DNA from: Darksidea phi
Taxonomy: Eukaryota; Ascomycota; Dothideomycetes; Pleosporales; Lentitheciaceae
Assembly: GCA_030770425.1 (NCBI GenBank)
Contig: JASJFT010000013.1
Span: forward strand, 1 to 64,000
DNA length: 64,000 bases
Direction: 5' to 3'
Shown here piece after piece: positions 21,907 to 34,343 of the stretch (position 1 is its first letter; each line of letters opens with the position of its first letter). The notes beneath the pieces are model-generated. The model had not been told where the DNA came from. It was given only the letters and a program-made list of their open reading frames with translations, and did no database searches. A program made the translations under genes and the position numbers.

Positions 21907-22514
21907 GTGTTCAACAGACGGGTGCTCTTCTAGGCGAGCGCATCAGATTGAGGGGTTGTGTCATGTATTATATGGGAACATATACGCGTCCATACATAAC
22001 CGGTGCTCTGGATTCGGGCGTTTCAGCTCAAGATCTGCTCCCCCACCATCACACCACCATTAACGGGCGACGTCGAAGATCTTTCCAGCAACCGCGACAT
22101 GATTGGTCGGAACACAATCCGGTACGTGCAAGGGTCCAGATCTTGGCAAAATTACGTCACAGGCCGCCCATGCATGCGACTTTCTAGAAGCCTCACTCGT
22201 CCATTTTGCACTCTCCTCACTGATCGGCCGGCTGATCTCGGACCCTGCGTCGACACTTTTGTCACCTCTCTGTGCTGGCTACTGCATGTGGTTTTTCTGC
22301 TTGCTACTTTGCACCACAGAATCTTATTTAAGTAGGGCGCAGCCTACCTTGATGGTCGCTTGCTTGCAATCACGCCATTCCACACCAGAGAACCGTCCAC
22401 CGCCTCGAGTCACCTCGAAGCCTGCCTTGAGAGATCGCTAGACGCGCAGCACACCACGTCAACTCTTCAACCAAGCACCGCCCCACTTGCCTCGTTGCAT
22501 TCTCTATTACAATC
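21907..22514. promoter_or_regulatory. intergenic, acetyltransferase promoter
   Basis: This stretch should hold the alcohol oxidase 3' end and the promoter of the acetyltransferase. CT-rich sequence precedes the ATG at 22515. No ORF is supported. Confidence 0.4.
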
Positions 22515-23381
22515 ATGACCGGCTTCGGCTTTGGAAGCGCAAACAGCAGCGGCGGAACCGAGTTCCTGTCCATGCTACCGCCGCCCAAGGGAGACCTCGC
22601 CGAATACGACAAGACGCGGCCACATAACCAGCAGGCACCTACAATACCCCAAATCTTCCGCGATGCCATGTCGGTGCGGGAAGAAGTATATGGCGAGCAA
22701 GGCGTTCCGCTAGAGGCCGAATTCGACGAAGACGACGCACGGAGCTGGCACTGGGTTGTCTATGCCTCTGTTGCCTCAACCGCAAGCTCGCCGCCGAAAG
22801 ACTTGCGTACCGGTACGCCCTCAAACAGTGCCGAGGACGCCCGCCGGGCATCTGCCTCCGGCACCCGTCTTCCAGTCGGAACAATCCGTCTTATACCCGC
22901 ACCACACGCACCGAACAAGTACCTCGAGAACACGGAAGGAAAAGAAGCCGACAAACACCCGGATGCCTCACCGCCACCTGGATCCGAGAAGACACACCCA
23001 ATAGAGCCGTACGTCAAGCTCGGACGCCTCAGTGTACTGGGTCCATATCGGAAGCTCGGTCTTGCGAAGCTGCTTATCAACACAGCGCTCGACTACGCAA
23101 CCAAGAACCCCGAAGAAATCTACCAGCCACCCTCCCCCACGACCATGGAGATGGCTACCTTGCGCCGCGACTCCGTTCCTGAAGCCATCGCCTGGAATGG
23201 TCTCGTCATGATCCATGCGCAAGCCAGCTTGAAGACGCTATGGGAGCACTACGGCTTCGCGGAGGAGCTAAAGGACGAGAAAGGCAATGTCCAGATTTCC
23301 AAAGAGCCGCATTGGATCGAAGAGGGCATCGAACATGTAGGCATGTGGAAACGGTTGAAGATTGATACCTCAAGGTCGTAG
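22515..23381 (+). CDS. GNAT-family N-acetyltransferase
   Basis: Single exon, 288 residues, ATG in the context tacaatcATG. It probably transfers acetyl from acetyl-CoA to an amine; the substrate is unknown. The N terminus carries a conserved helix (TIPQIFRDAMSVREEVYGEQ) and the acidic segment PLEAEFDEDDARSWHWVVY, typical of the fold's first strands. A disordered insertion (about 90-150) separates it from PVGTIRLIPAPHAPN and the acetyl-CoA binding segment KLGRLSVLGPYRKLGLAKLL (about 165-186). The end has WNGLVMIHAQASLKTLWEHY and GFAEELKDEKG, the usual GNAT strand-helix. The whole fold is intact. The insertion and the internal Ala/Ser/Pro segments look like fungal additions. Confidence 0.92.
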   Translation: MTGFGFGSANSSGGTEFLSMLPPPKGDLAEYDKTRPHNQQAPTIPQIFRDAMSVREEVYGEQGVPLEAEFDEDDARSWHWVVYASVASTASSPPKDLRTGTPSNSAEDARRASASGTRLPVGTIRLIPAPHAPNKYLENTEGKEADKHPDASPPPGSEKTHPIEPYVKLGRLSVLGPYRKLGLAKLLINTALDYATKNPEEIYQPPSPTTMEMATLRRDSVPEAIAWNGLVMIHAQASLKTLWEHYGFAEELKDEKGNVQISKEPHWIEEGIEHVGMWKRLKIDTSRS

Positions 23382-24600
23382 GCACCCGCTCCTGTGCCGC
23401 ACTCTACGCATATTCCATTGTCTATTCATTGCTGTGGGGCTATTACTCATCTACTCCTAGGCGTCGCGCATTGGCCAGGGCCCTGTTCCACGGCCCTTCG
23501 AGGTTTGCCTAACGCTTCACTTGGATACACAGCACAAAGCACTACGGGATCCGATTTATTTTACTACACCCACAAACATTCGGCAAGCTATGGACTGGCG
23601 AAAGCGCGAACGGGATCGGAACATCACCAATATACCCCCTATACACCATTTCCTTATTCGTATGCTTTATGATGACACGGCCAGCCCCATTCGCTTCTCT
23701 CTTAATTATTGCAGACTTGTTTTTGGATTGGCATTTTGGGGAAGCTATGGCGATGTGGACATTGAGGACTCCTTCAAGCGGCTTTGTTTGCCGTCTCGGG
23801 CGACTAGACTTAGGACTAAAAGTTATGTTCGGAAATGTCAACTATTTTACGCTCGTTTTCCGAGTTACACTATCTTGTGACGACGACCTCTAACGTTGAA
23901 AACAAAAGATTGACGATCATGATCTTACTAGCCTCAGGTATCCCCTAACAAGCGCCGTCTCCGCCTAGGAAAAAGCTTCAAGAAGTGATATCATGCTCAT
24001 TCCCGTTCACTTTTCCCATGGATCAATGTTGCAGGTTGCAATTGTTCTTCGTGCCCTGAATCGAGTTCGTTAGACGGGTAGAAGGGTGGCGGGTGTGAGA
24101 CGAGGGTCTACCTCAAAGTGCTGTCTGCGTACTGGTTTTCTTGTAGCCCTTATGTGAAAAGATGATCCTACCACCTACCAGTTGGATATTGTGATTGGTA
24201 TTAACCAATCTGTTGGTTTCCATTTTTGTTTCTTTGCTCTGTATGCGGACGTGGACGTAGACGTGGAGCCTTTCTAGTCTCACAGTGAAGGATATTTGCG
24301 ATATTAAGATTATCTGTTCGTGATGGGTACTGAGGAATGAATGGTGAAATAAATAGCCGGTATCGACGCTTATCCAAGACTCCGCTGTGGTGCCCTCCTG
24401 TTCTGCGAGAATGGGGTTATCTATGTTTAATACTGCGTTTGCTACCCTAGCCTTTCAGCCGCCTAAAGCAAAGAGTGGCTAAATCCTAACCCCCTCGCTA
24501 ACAGCGTGTTCCAGTTACTGTGAAAAACTTGACGCGTTAGCTTGGTTTTGGAAATATCATGGTCAATTATATCGTGTATACAGTGTGGGTATAGCGCCTC
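23382..24600. other. gene-poor, A/T-richer stretch
   Basis: About 1.2 kb without a supported gene, with base composition shifting to A/T relative to the preceding core block. This is the left edge of the accessory island. Short plus frames at 23394-23893 have no recognisable content. Confidence 0.45.
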
Positions 24601-24675
24601 TACTGTGTACAAACTCCTGCTGTGTTTCGTGCGGACCTTGCAAAAGAGACTCCCACTACGGAAATCCCAACCAAT
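24601..24675. repeat. dispersed repeat copy A
   Basis: A 75-base segment beginning tactgtgtacaaactcctgc matches 42223-42296 in the same orientation, with about 17 differences and one single-base gap. Roughly three quarters of the differences are G-to-A or C-to-T changes toward A/T in the second copy, the signature of RIP. This copy is the less mutated one. It lies just downstream of the truncated HET fragment. Confidence 0.75.
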
Positions 24676-24807
24676 CCCTTGAAAAGTATCACGATTCCAA
24701 TTGGGATGTTTCCCCTTGCCCGAATCCTCATAGCACTCACTGTACCGTAGTACCCTTTTGCGTGCCTTTATCTGCTGCTAGCTTTCGAACGCTCCCATGG
24801 ATCCTCT

Positions 24808-25077
24808 TCAAAGGGGCAGGTAACATAGTCTTCCGGAGCAAGTGTCTACCCAGGAAAATTGGAGACCGTTCTTTTCAGCTTGCTTTTCGCAGAAGCGAAT
24901 TTTGTTGTACCCAGATTTGCGTTTGCCTGACGGGGTATTGTGTGATAGGTCATGGAAGGTGACCTCATCGTCATCTGCTCCCCAAGTATGCGAGAGAATA
25001 GCATACGGTGGGATTTTCTTGCCGTAGAATTCGACTAGGCTGAGGCCGCCATTGCCTTCGAGCTGCAAAAGACGCAT
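24808..25077 (-). pseudogene. truncated HET (heterokaryon incompatibility) domain gene
   Basis: The ATG-started frame begins MRLLQLEGNGGLSLVEF and continues IPPYAILSHTWGADDDEVTF, then GYNKIRFCEKQAEKNGLQFS and WVDTC. This is the canonical N terminus of HET-domain proteins: AILSHTWG and the WVDTC motif, which is normally followed by CIDK. Here the family sequence stops right after WVDTC, and the frame ends ten residues later. Full HET proteins usually run several hundred residues. The DNA downstream on this strand, including repeat copy A, shows none of the rest of the domain, so this is a 5' remnant, probably cut by an insertion or rearrangement. HET proteins trigger cell death in vegetative incompatibility; this fragment cannot be expected to do so. 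Confidence 0.85.
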
Positions 25078-27338
25078 TAGTGGCGATTATCAGTGTGCTC
25101 TAGTAAAGCGCGTGGTCAAAAGGCCTTGAATATGGTAAAGGATAGTGATGTTAGAGAGTTGAGAAGAGCGATGTAGATGGGAAGGTAGGCGGCTGCAGCC
25201 ATAAGGCTGAGATTTCGCCATGCTTCACCACGTGGTATGCATGCTTATGTCAGCAACGCCTAAAGCGAAGGAGATTTCGCACTTATCGTTGGGCACCGCT
25301 CAAGATTTTCCTGGGCTGGTGTCCTCATGATCTTAACAGGCCATCGCCACTCATCCAAGGCCTACATTTGTGCCGCTCTTCCAAAGCGCATCGTTCGTTG
25401 CACTCCCCATTATCAGGACGGGAACAGCAATGATCATGCTATTAAGCTGGTCTTGTGCATTATCAGCAACCCATCCTTCATACATGTATCAAAGCCCTCC
25501 TTTAGCATAGCAACTAGTGTGAGAGATAGAAAGGAGCAAGTTTCGTACTCGGGTCTTGGTGACCCGAATCGTATACTCTGGTCCACCTCAACATCATAAC
25601 CGGGGATCTAAAAGGCGCTAATAGTACAACTTTCATTACGACACTCCCTTTGCCTTGAACTTGTAATGTAGCCCCCTTTTTTGCTGCTACTGTATATCTA
25701 GAAAGCTTGCATAATCTCTGGCTAGGACGAGCGGAATCTGAATCTGTACATACTTTCCAGACAAAGACAAATATGCCATGATTGTAACGTGATGATAACG
25801 CGCAGGCTTCAACAACTACGGCAGTTCCCTGCATTTCAGTTATTATCGGCCCATAGAACCACAAATGTGTTAAATGTCATACGCAACTAATGATTAAGAA
25901 GTTGCCCTTCATTCTAGATACGAGTGAACAAACTCCCGCGCTACAACTAGCTTGTCTCGATCAAGTCTCAATCTCGATCAAAAAAGATTGTAATCGTTGG
26001 CAGCTCCCTCGGCGGGCTTTTCGTTGTTGTTGTACTGAATCCCTTCGAAAAGATCGCAAAATCCGCATCTTCGCACGAAATCATACACCGTTTCTCCATG
26101 ATCGGGGCGCCCGCGTAGTGGCCGGAGAAGGAACCTAAAAGTTCTTCCAAGAGCATGATTGTACAAAATGATATTAGCCGTTAGGAATCATGAACGGATG
26201 TATCTAGATCGCAAGGGTCATATTATGAGGAGGGAAGATGGCGTCAGTAGATGGCGAGTTGGGACTTGTTGTACCACCTGCGACGGCCAAATTTTGACGG
26301 TGTTAAAGCAGGTATACGAAGGCGCCTGAAGAAGAGAACGGTCGAGAGTCGGTAGCGAATGAGTACGGGCCTGTGGTAACGGACGTTATTGTGCCAAATG
26401 CATCATCACTAGTCTCGCTCGACATCTCCAAACCCGTAGAAGTCGGGGGTTGTATAGGCCACCGCTGAGGTGATTGCGCCGTCCGTAGTGATCGGTGGAG
26501 GGCGGATTCTTTTGGTCGGAGTTGCGCTGGCGGGATTTAGACCACCTACGGCTGCAAGTACGAGACAAGCTGCTATGAATGCTATGGCGCTTGCTGAAGC
26601 CTTTTCTGGGGTATCTAATGGGGAGGGAATGAATATGATGAAAATCTGGGACGAGCATGTTGTGCAGTATGCGAGAAATGTCTAGAGCCCTGGCGTCCAG
26701 CTTGGGAATCAAGTCAACTAGGCGTCCATAGCGTATGATTACAGGGCCAATTTTCACAATGCCATTCGAGAGCTACCAATGCACGAGTGGAGCGGCGTTG
26801 GACTGTCGTGAAGCGGTTATCAAAACCCTTAGTGGGCTCCTCGGCGAGATGGTAGTATTGAGCTACCCTAAGCTGTTGTCATCGTCTGGAGTATTTGACG
26901 GGATGTGGCCCTGTTGTTTTCAGAAGCGTGTGTCCAGGCGAGATCCAATGGGCGGTATGTAGCTCAAGCCGACCGTCAGAAATGGATGATGATAGCTCCG
27001 AGCTCCCTTCTGCCCAAAAAGGATTATAGTGCTTCTGTTTTCTTGAGCAACGGCCGCGGGTGCCCACGTGCCAAGACGCATCTTGTTGTTGTAGAGAGCG
27101 CACCGCCCACAGCCCACCCGCTCTACCAGTGCACACAATCACCATCGACATCGCCACCTCATTTTGTGTGGAGCTCGGTCACAGCGAATGGTAAGAAAGT
27201 CTGATCTGGCTCATAGATGAGTGGCACACGCTCCTGTGCCATGTCTTCTCACCTCACATCAACCCTTTCTCTTTCGTCTCGCGCCGTCTTTTTGACCTTA
27301 CTAGTACTCTGGTCCTTTTCTCTTCCGGCCAAACTACC
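25078..27338. other. gene-poor stretch of the accessory island
   Basis: About 2.3 kb with no supported gene. Short frames on both strands (for example 26470-26685 plus and 26386-26757 minus) look like decayed coding DNA at best; I could not assign a family. A CT-rich tract at about 27240-27320 precedes the ATG of the J-domain gene and fits its 5' UTR. Confidence 0.4.
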
Positions 27339-28274
27339 ATGTACGAAGAGCCAGTGGAGCCCGAGGTGCGGAACTACTACGCTGACCTCGGGGTGAGCGA
27401 CGAAGCCGAAGAAGATGACATCAAGGCGGCATACCGTAGGCTCGTCTTGCGCCACCACCCTGATAAGAAAGTACTTGGTCAAGCTATCGATGCGACTGAA
27501 TTTCGGAAGGTGTGGCTTATCGTTGCTCTAACCCGTCTTGCAACCTAACAGAGTGGGATGTAGGTTCAAGAAGCTTACGAAGTCCTAAGATACGAGAGCA
27601 CCCGAAGGACCTATCATGATGGAGAGTATCAGGTTTGGCCACGATACTGGCGCGCCCGCGATATCTTCGAGCTCCATGAGGATGAGCAGCGACAACAGGA
27701 AGCCGAGAGGGCAACAAAGGCAGCGCAACGTCGTGATCGTGAGAAGGACCAGAAGCGACAAACGGAACAACTGCAACGGAAGAAGAACGAGCGTGAGGCA
27801 GTAGAGCGCCGGCATCAAGAACAGAAATGGCAGTTGCGAGTAGACCGTGAAGATGCTCGAAGATCGGCAATTGCGTGGGAGAATGATATGCATCAGAACG
27901 CGTTAGTGGCTAGGACGGTAGTCATCGATGAACAGGACCGATGCCTTTGCGAAGGATGCGTCGCTCGCCGGTGGAGGGAAGATGACGAACTCTTGGCTCC
28001 CCTGCCATCTATGCACTACGAAGAGCGCGTCAAATTCTTGCAGTGGAGAGCTAAAGAAGCCGAGCTTCGCGCAGCGCAGAGGGCTCGCGAGGAGCAAGAC
28101 CGTCAGGCTAAAGAGCGCTTGGAGAAAGAGAAGCAGAAGGAAGCTGCCCATAAGAAAGAAGAAGCGGCCCAAGAGAAGAAACAAGCCGCACCCGAACGTC
28201 AGCTCAACTGCTTCAATGTGAGCCCGAAACTTTCATCCTTCATTACGATCGGTGCAAAGAAGCTTGCTTTCTAG
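27339..28274 (+). CDS. J-domain (DnaJ-like) co-chaperone with long charged C-terminal region
   Basis: Exons 27339-27509 and 27564-28274 (54-nt intron, donor GTGTGG, branch CCTAAC, acceptor GATGTAG) encode 293 residues. Residues ~10-75 form a J domain: NYYADLGVSDEAEEDDIKAA, RRLVLRHHPDKK with the HPD motif that stimulates Hsp70 ATPase, and after the join EFRK/VQEAYEVLRYESTRRTYH. The rest is a long charged helical region rich in Glu, Lys, Arg and Gln (about 95-255), interrupted by a Cys pair (CLCEGCVARRW). There is no Gly/Phe region or zinc-binding CxxCxGxG repeat, so it is a class C J-protein. The partner Hsp70 is unknown. Many such proteins occur in fungal accessory regions (family knowledge). 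Confidence 0.93.
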
Positions 28275-28764
28275 ACCCACCCAACAAACCTTCTAGTCGA
28301 AGCCGCGATTCCGTAAAGACGCTCGTGTGGCGGATGCTGCTGACCATGGGACAAATAGGCGATTGTGTGGGTACGAGGACGCAATACTAAACGTTGAAGA
28401 GAAGAACGGGTTGAATGGCAAGAGTGTTGTTGCAGGCAGCACGCCGGTCTTTAAACATGATAAGGCTAGTGTGATGAGTAATAATGCCAGCTCCACACAG
28501 CCATCCCGCATACTTGCTCTCATCAATTTGTTTAGCTACACAACGTAGAATAGTTGTCTCCAAAGAGTCCAAGAGAGTATTATAAGTTCATTTGCATTAC
28601 GTATGAACCATCGCACATCCCTCGTCCCTCGTCGCACTCCTGAACCGCGGGTATATACGGAAGAAGAAACAGCGCCAGCATAGCACGAAAATCCACCCCA
28701 AGAACTGCCCTAGGTATATACACGTTGAAAAACACCTTTCCTTCAATCGCTCCACTTATCCTCT
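28275..28764. other. convergent intergenic region
   Basis: About 490 bases between the 3' ends of the J-domain gene (plus) and the laccase gene (minus). No ORF is supported. Confidence 0.5.
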
Positions 28765-30874
28765 CTATTCCCTCCTCAACAGCGAATCACCTGGCTCAAA
28801 CCCATTGGGATAAAACTCTCTCTCAAAAACTCCCCACGCCTTACACTCCTCCTGCATAGTATCCAACTCTCCAATACTGTTCAAGATATCTCCCTTCCGC
28901 TCAATGAACTGTAGCCCGAGGCCGGCTGAGACGTGGAACGGAATGTGGCAGTGCATGAGCCATGCTCCAGGGTTGTCGGACTCGAATGCAAGCACAAGAT
29001 AACCATGTGCTGGAAGGGTCGCTGTGTCGCGACGTATCGGGTTATCCAGCTTGAGTCGGGAGACGTCGCCGGTCCAGGTGGCATTTTCTTGGGCATCCAG
29101 GACAAAAAAGTCATGACCGTGGAGGTGTATCGGGTGGGGGATTGCGGCCGGGACGCCTTCTCCTTCTTGGATGACCCAGTATTGGAACTGCGAGGAAATA
29201 AGTAAACAATTTATGGGGCCTTACTGATCGTCAAGCCACCTACCTTGTGAGCCTGGCCGATTAAAAAGACATTCTCGCGTGCATTGAAAGTATCATTTCT
29301 GTTATAAATCTGCTGGAGAGTAGGTCGGCTAAGGTTAACAAGCAGCGGAGACCCATCGATCAGCCACTGGACAAGACCAGGTTGAATAGCGGTAGTGGTA
29401 AAGCCCAGAGTTATCTGCTCTGGCATCTCCTGCGGGAGTTGTGTCGGCACAAAAGGAACAATGTTGGGTTCATCATAACATCCTTGCGGAAGTGGTGCAT
29501 CGGCCACCGAAACTGGGTCCTCGATAGGCGCGCCATCGTAGCGGAAGATGCTTCCAATATTGGCAGCGTTCACGTTGGGGCCGTCGCACTGTCCTCCTCC
29601 CGTCCCTACCCGGAGCCAATAGTTGCCGACCGTTTGGTTCGCTTCAATAATGACGTCGTACCGTTGGCCTGTCAATTACGTTATTAGTCAGTGGTCATAT
29701 TCTGGGGGTCCAAGTAGTGATTTGGGGTCATAAACTGGGATAGAAATAGGAGAGCTGATACCTACCAACAGCTAAAGCCAGTGAACTTGTCGTAAATGGG
29801 ACGATTGGAACGAAATCAGCTGCAATTACGGTGAACAGATGATTGTCCAATGAAACATGCACCCAGTTGTTGATGCCCGTGTTGGCGAGTCGAAGACGGT
29901 GCGATTTTCCAGGTGTTAACATCGTGACAGCGTACTTGCCACCAAAAGATGAAGTCATGGAGCCATTTATTAGCATATTGTCTGAAACGGGAGGCCCTCT
30001 TGCGCGAAGCGCAGCAGCGTTGACTGTAAATCTACCAAGGGTTAGTCATACGTCCGTATACCTCGGCCGTTGTAAAACTCACATAGGCGCGTGGAACCAA
30101 TCGGTGAACGGCAAAACTCCAAGATCAATCTCGTAGTTTCTTGTCGCCGGTCCGTGGATGATTATCGGCCCTGCAATTCCGTCGCCGTACTGGACTGAAT
30201 AGTGACTGTGGTACCAAGAAGAGCCGTACTGAGTAGCCTTGAACCTATAGATCTTCTTCCCGCCAGGCGGTATCGGACACTCGGTAATACCTGGCGTACC
30301 ATCCATTTCATTACTTCCCAGCTGCCGGAGGCCATGCCAATGGATACCGGTTCCGTTGATTGCAAGGCTGTTAGTGACAGTGATCTCGAGATTGTCTCCC
30401 CAGTCGGCGACAATCGTCTGTATCCTATTACAAAGTGCTTCATTAAAGTTTGCCCGTTGGTTTTCCACATACCGGACCGGGATACTGCCCATTGACGACC
30501 ATCATCTGACGCGCAAATCCATCTGGTGCCATCGTGACATTCGTGATCTCGAAATCATACTACCATATGTTAGAGTGATGCTCCAATCGTGGCACATTCA
30601 ATCGACCAACCTTGACAGTCTTGCCAGTATCAGGCCATTGCAGATCCATGTCGGTAGCAATGCTGAGATCACCATTCCAGCATGCCCTATTTTGCGGCCC
30701 GTGTGTACAACCACCATAGCCATTTGCTTCGTACGTTGGTAGGTCCACCAGTCCCCTCGGTTTGTACTTCCAGGGCACTTCCGGCTTAAGCGGCTGCACT
30801 GGGCTAGGGATAGAAAGTACTGGCAGACATAGTACTGCGATGAGGAAGGCTACTCTAGCAAACGAATGCAACAT
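28765..30874 (-). CDS. secreted laccase-type multicopper oxidase (ascomycete laccase)
   Basis: Oxidises phenols while reducing O2 to water, outside the cell. Six exons (30874-30611, 30559-30473, 30417-30083, 30031-29766, 29668-29244, 29187-28765) give 599 residues. All five introns are 50-97 nt with GT..AG ends, and every join restores family sequence, for example VVNGQYPGP/TIVADWGDN and ALAV/GQRYDVIIEAN. Residues 1-22 form a signal peptide. All four copper motifs are intact: GIHWHGLRQ (about 142-150), SSWYHSHYSVQYGDG, HPIHLHGHDF (about 477-486), and HCHIPFHVSAGLGLQF near the C terminus, with Leu at the axial type 1 position. Asn-X-Ser/Thr glycosylation sites occur. The protein ends DSLLRRE, without the DSGL-type C-terminal plug of classical ascomycete laccases. 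Candidate roles include pigment formation and phenol detoxification (inference). Confidence 0.97.
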
Positions 30875-33800
30875 TATGTGAATGAAACCAATGAAGAGAG
30901 AGAAACCGCTGACGTCGGCGTACCTGAGCCAATGAAAATAAGGGCGGGAACTTCCGGTGACCTTCGTGAGCGACGCGTGCAGGGGATAAGTCAAGGCTTC
31001 AAGGAAAGGCTTGCTCGCACACTATATAGGCTGTCCACAGCCGGTTTGCTTACTTCTTTGCAGTTACTGACCGATTGATCCACAGCCTAGAGTGTTGGCG
31101 TCGTATGTAATGTGTCACTTGATAGCTCGTGGGGCGGCTCAGTTTAGCCCGCAGATGCTTCGCCATGATGACCACGGTTCCAGATCCTGTCGGGTCAGAC
31201 GCTTTGAGACTTGGGGGGGGGGGGACTAGACGGCGCCACAGTTTTTTCCTAGAGCGATGATAAGTCTATCAGAGTCTGAATTCGCCTTGGACCGCTCGTG
31301 TGGCAGCCTTAAAAACAGCTAATACGGTTGAAAGCGATGTAATGGTGGAAGCGGGGACAAGGCACAGTAGCGGCGACTCAACCAACGACTCCAACAGGCT
31401 GATGGTCGTCGACCAAGGCATGGCTAGCCACTGCAATCGAGGTAGTGAAGCCGTAATCCGTCGCATGGGACGGCACGAGCAGCCTTGCGTATGGACAGTC
31501 CATGCACAGGATGGAGCGGGGCTAGCCTCCTTCGATACTGCAGTACGATGCAAGGCGTCTGTACAGCAGCTGAACCGCAAAGGCTGAGCCGCTATATCAT
31601 TCTACGGTCCGACTTCAAAAGAAGCTTGCCGAAGCGAATACGATCAGACTGTCTTTCAGCAGACGCCAAACCCAAAGGGGTCTCGCGTCAAAGATCCTGG
31701 CAACGCGCTTAGCGCACTCGGACTTGCGAATGGGGAGCCGGCACTCACCACCAATGCCTTTCAGCGGCGGCAAGCAACCGTTTGCCTACTAGTTGTCACG
31801 ATGGCAGCGGAATGTAGTACTGGCGTGCAGTCCGTCCGGCCGCTGCCGTCTCTGGCACGGTCCGTAGTGCTGCAACTGAAGCTGCTCAGCGATGCAGGTC
31901 TGAAAAATGAAAAAGTAGTTCAAGCCACGCTGAAGAGGACATCCTACCAAAGGAAAGCCATCTATTCTTGCTTCGACCAAACAGCGCACGGCTGTGCAAA
32001 AAGCATTCATGGTCTGCACCAATGCCTCCCCTCGTTGACAACGCACCATGTGCCAAGCTTGGCGTGGGAGGACGTTGGCTTTCTTGGCGCACAATGATTC
32101 AGAGCTGGATGAAACTCTCGATTCTCGAAGGGACTTTTCCTAGTAAGCTGATGGCAGCCTCAAAGCCGAGCAACGCCACAATATTGAGAATATGCATGCC
32201 GATCGTCTTGAGCTAGACAGCGCTGCTGCTGTCCGACCATCGCCTATTTCCCCACTTTCTAGAGGGGTAGACCCAGATTGTATGTGTAACGCTGAAACAT
32301 AATCCGACAAGCCAAGTCCGTGATCAAGGTTACAGCCACGATCGAAGATGGCCGCCTGTTCAAGTGCCAACGTCCAAATCTGGTCGTTAAATGAGACCGA
32401 AGATCGCCGCAATTTGCATAGCGGTCTTCAGGAAAATCAATTTCATATCAGTGGCAGTAGGTTGGGGGTTAAACATGATTAGCAGCTAGAATCCGCCTAG
32501 GATTCCCGCAGATGCCTAATCCTGACCACATATGCACAACTGGGGTTTGCATTATTGCGGTTGTACAATGACATGGCAACGACAGGTAGCTCACGCAACG
32601 GCCGCTAAAGTGTGGGGGAACGAGAACACGACCCGTTCCGACGGAAACGCTACAAAGTGATCAGAAAGGCTTTGTCGACTGACGGAAGGTTCATGGCTCA
32701 AGGCTAGTTAGCCCGTTGCTCCACGTTGACCGTTGAACCACGGATCAAGATCGCGTCGCTACAGCCGACCGCTCGGCCCCTGCAGGGATCGTAGGAGATT
32801 GTTAGAAAGGTGATATTGCAGCTTCTGCGGAAACTTCGATCGGTCATTGGATTGTCAGCTGAGCTATCGGCTAGATGAGATGGGTAATGCAAAACTATGT
32901 TGCTGTTGAGCGTGGAAACCTGGCGGTCTTTCAGTCTCTGGGTCAGCATGAGGCTGAAGACAGGGTACGAAATATTATCCAGCCATCTTCACGTACTCAT
33001 GGCAACATCGCACGAAGTCAGTTTCCAAGAACAAACCTAAGAGCTGTTGCGTTTGCCAGGATGCGTTGGGGAAACGAAGTGTTAGTTCGCACGTTCTGTT
33101 TGGAATCCCCGCACTGCTAACGTCTCTGCTAAGAATGTATTCCAGTCGCCCATTTTTACCTTCTCATATACATGTGCCTGGTGACGTTCTTGCCCGCACC
33201 TCGCGCCTTACACGTTTTATATCGTGCAGTACGTCAGTTGCCGCCAGCTGCATATCCCATTCTCCTAATCTCGTGAGAGAGCTGCCTGACCTTCGCCTCT
33301 TTCCAAGCTTCCACAGCATGCTCTTCCAAATAAGGTTATCCCGACTCTTTAGATTCGCGACGCGGCCTCCATTCTCTCAGGAAGCTGCGGGTGACAACAT
33401 TGAGCTCAGTTACCTAGGCGAGATTAAGGATAGCAATGTTTGGTCTGAGGAAAGACAGACCGTCACAAAGCCTGTGCGTGCTGTAGCTATGAACGTTGCT
33501 ATGACGTCTCGCGCTAATTTGCAAGACGATGGATGTTGGATCTCTTACGGCGTGGGAAGTGCAGGCTGCTTTTATAGGTTATCTAGATAAATGAAAGAAG
33601 CTATGAAGTGACGGGGGAGCATGAGGATTTTCTACTTATCCACTTCACTTCATCGATGCTGATGAGACCGTTGAAATCTACCGGGCATAACTCGCCAAGA
33701 TGGATTGGGTTAGCGCAACACGCTAGCGTGTCCTATGGTTCTTTACCACCGAGAGCTTCTGGTCGCTTCCTCTCACTTCATCTCACACGACATCTCACCC

Positions 33801-34343
33801 TCATGGAGGCCAACATCATCAAGCTTTCCTCGATTGTTTCGAAGAGGTTCACTCTCCTCTTCTAGAGATCTGGGATTCCAGTCGACCTTCAGAACAGCTC
33901 CGTCACGAGATACGCTTGCAGTTCCGGGTACTCTGCGGTCTCAGGTATTTCTCCAACCGCGCAGCGCAGCGCAGTCATATCTTCTTAAAGATTATGGGCC
34001 GCAGCCTGGCTATAAGACGCTATATCGAGGCGAAACACAAACGACACACTCTCTGGACCTCAGCTTTCCGAAGTTCACAGGCATGAAGTGTGGTAGCGCA
34101 GCAGGCGGGGTTCTCTTCTGTGGCGTACAAGAAGACACGCCTTGTTGCCCCAACAAGGATGCGTAAAGTGAAACAAAAAGCACAAACCCACTAACTTAGA
34201 CCCCAACAAGATGACATTAGTTCACAAACCGAACGCCCCCATACGACGTTGACCCCACTTCTCAAAAGACGAAAAAGCCGATAAAGAAAGCAATAGATAA
34301 ACCAAAACTTCTAAATGCCGTACAACTCTTTCGCAATAGAGCC
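30875..34343. other. 3.5-kb gene-poor stretch with no supported gene
   Basis: The laccase promoter should lie at its left end. A run of eleven or more G at about 31212-31224 is unusual here. Open frames at 31801-32097 (plus), 31789-32094 (minus) and 33066-33590 (plus) overlap each other or lack recognisable domains. Parts of the minus strand at 31270-32420 have the look of old coding DNA, but I cannot name a family. A short plus frame at 34084-34166 starts MKCGSAAGGVLFCGVQEDTP and ends with a CC pair; it could be an exon of a small cysteine-containing protein but lacks a visible signal peptide. Confidence 0.4.

Noticed and set aside
31269..32420. Possible remnant of a regulator or enzyme on the minus strand
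   Set aside because: Some segments look coding-like, but no family motif could be named and the frames are short and overlapping.
33066..33590. 174-residue plus-strand frame
   Set aside because: No domain, no splice context and unusual composition; probably chance.
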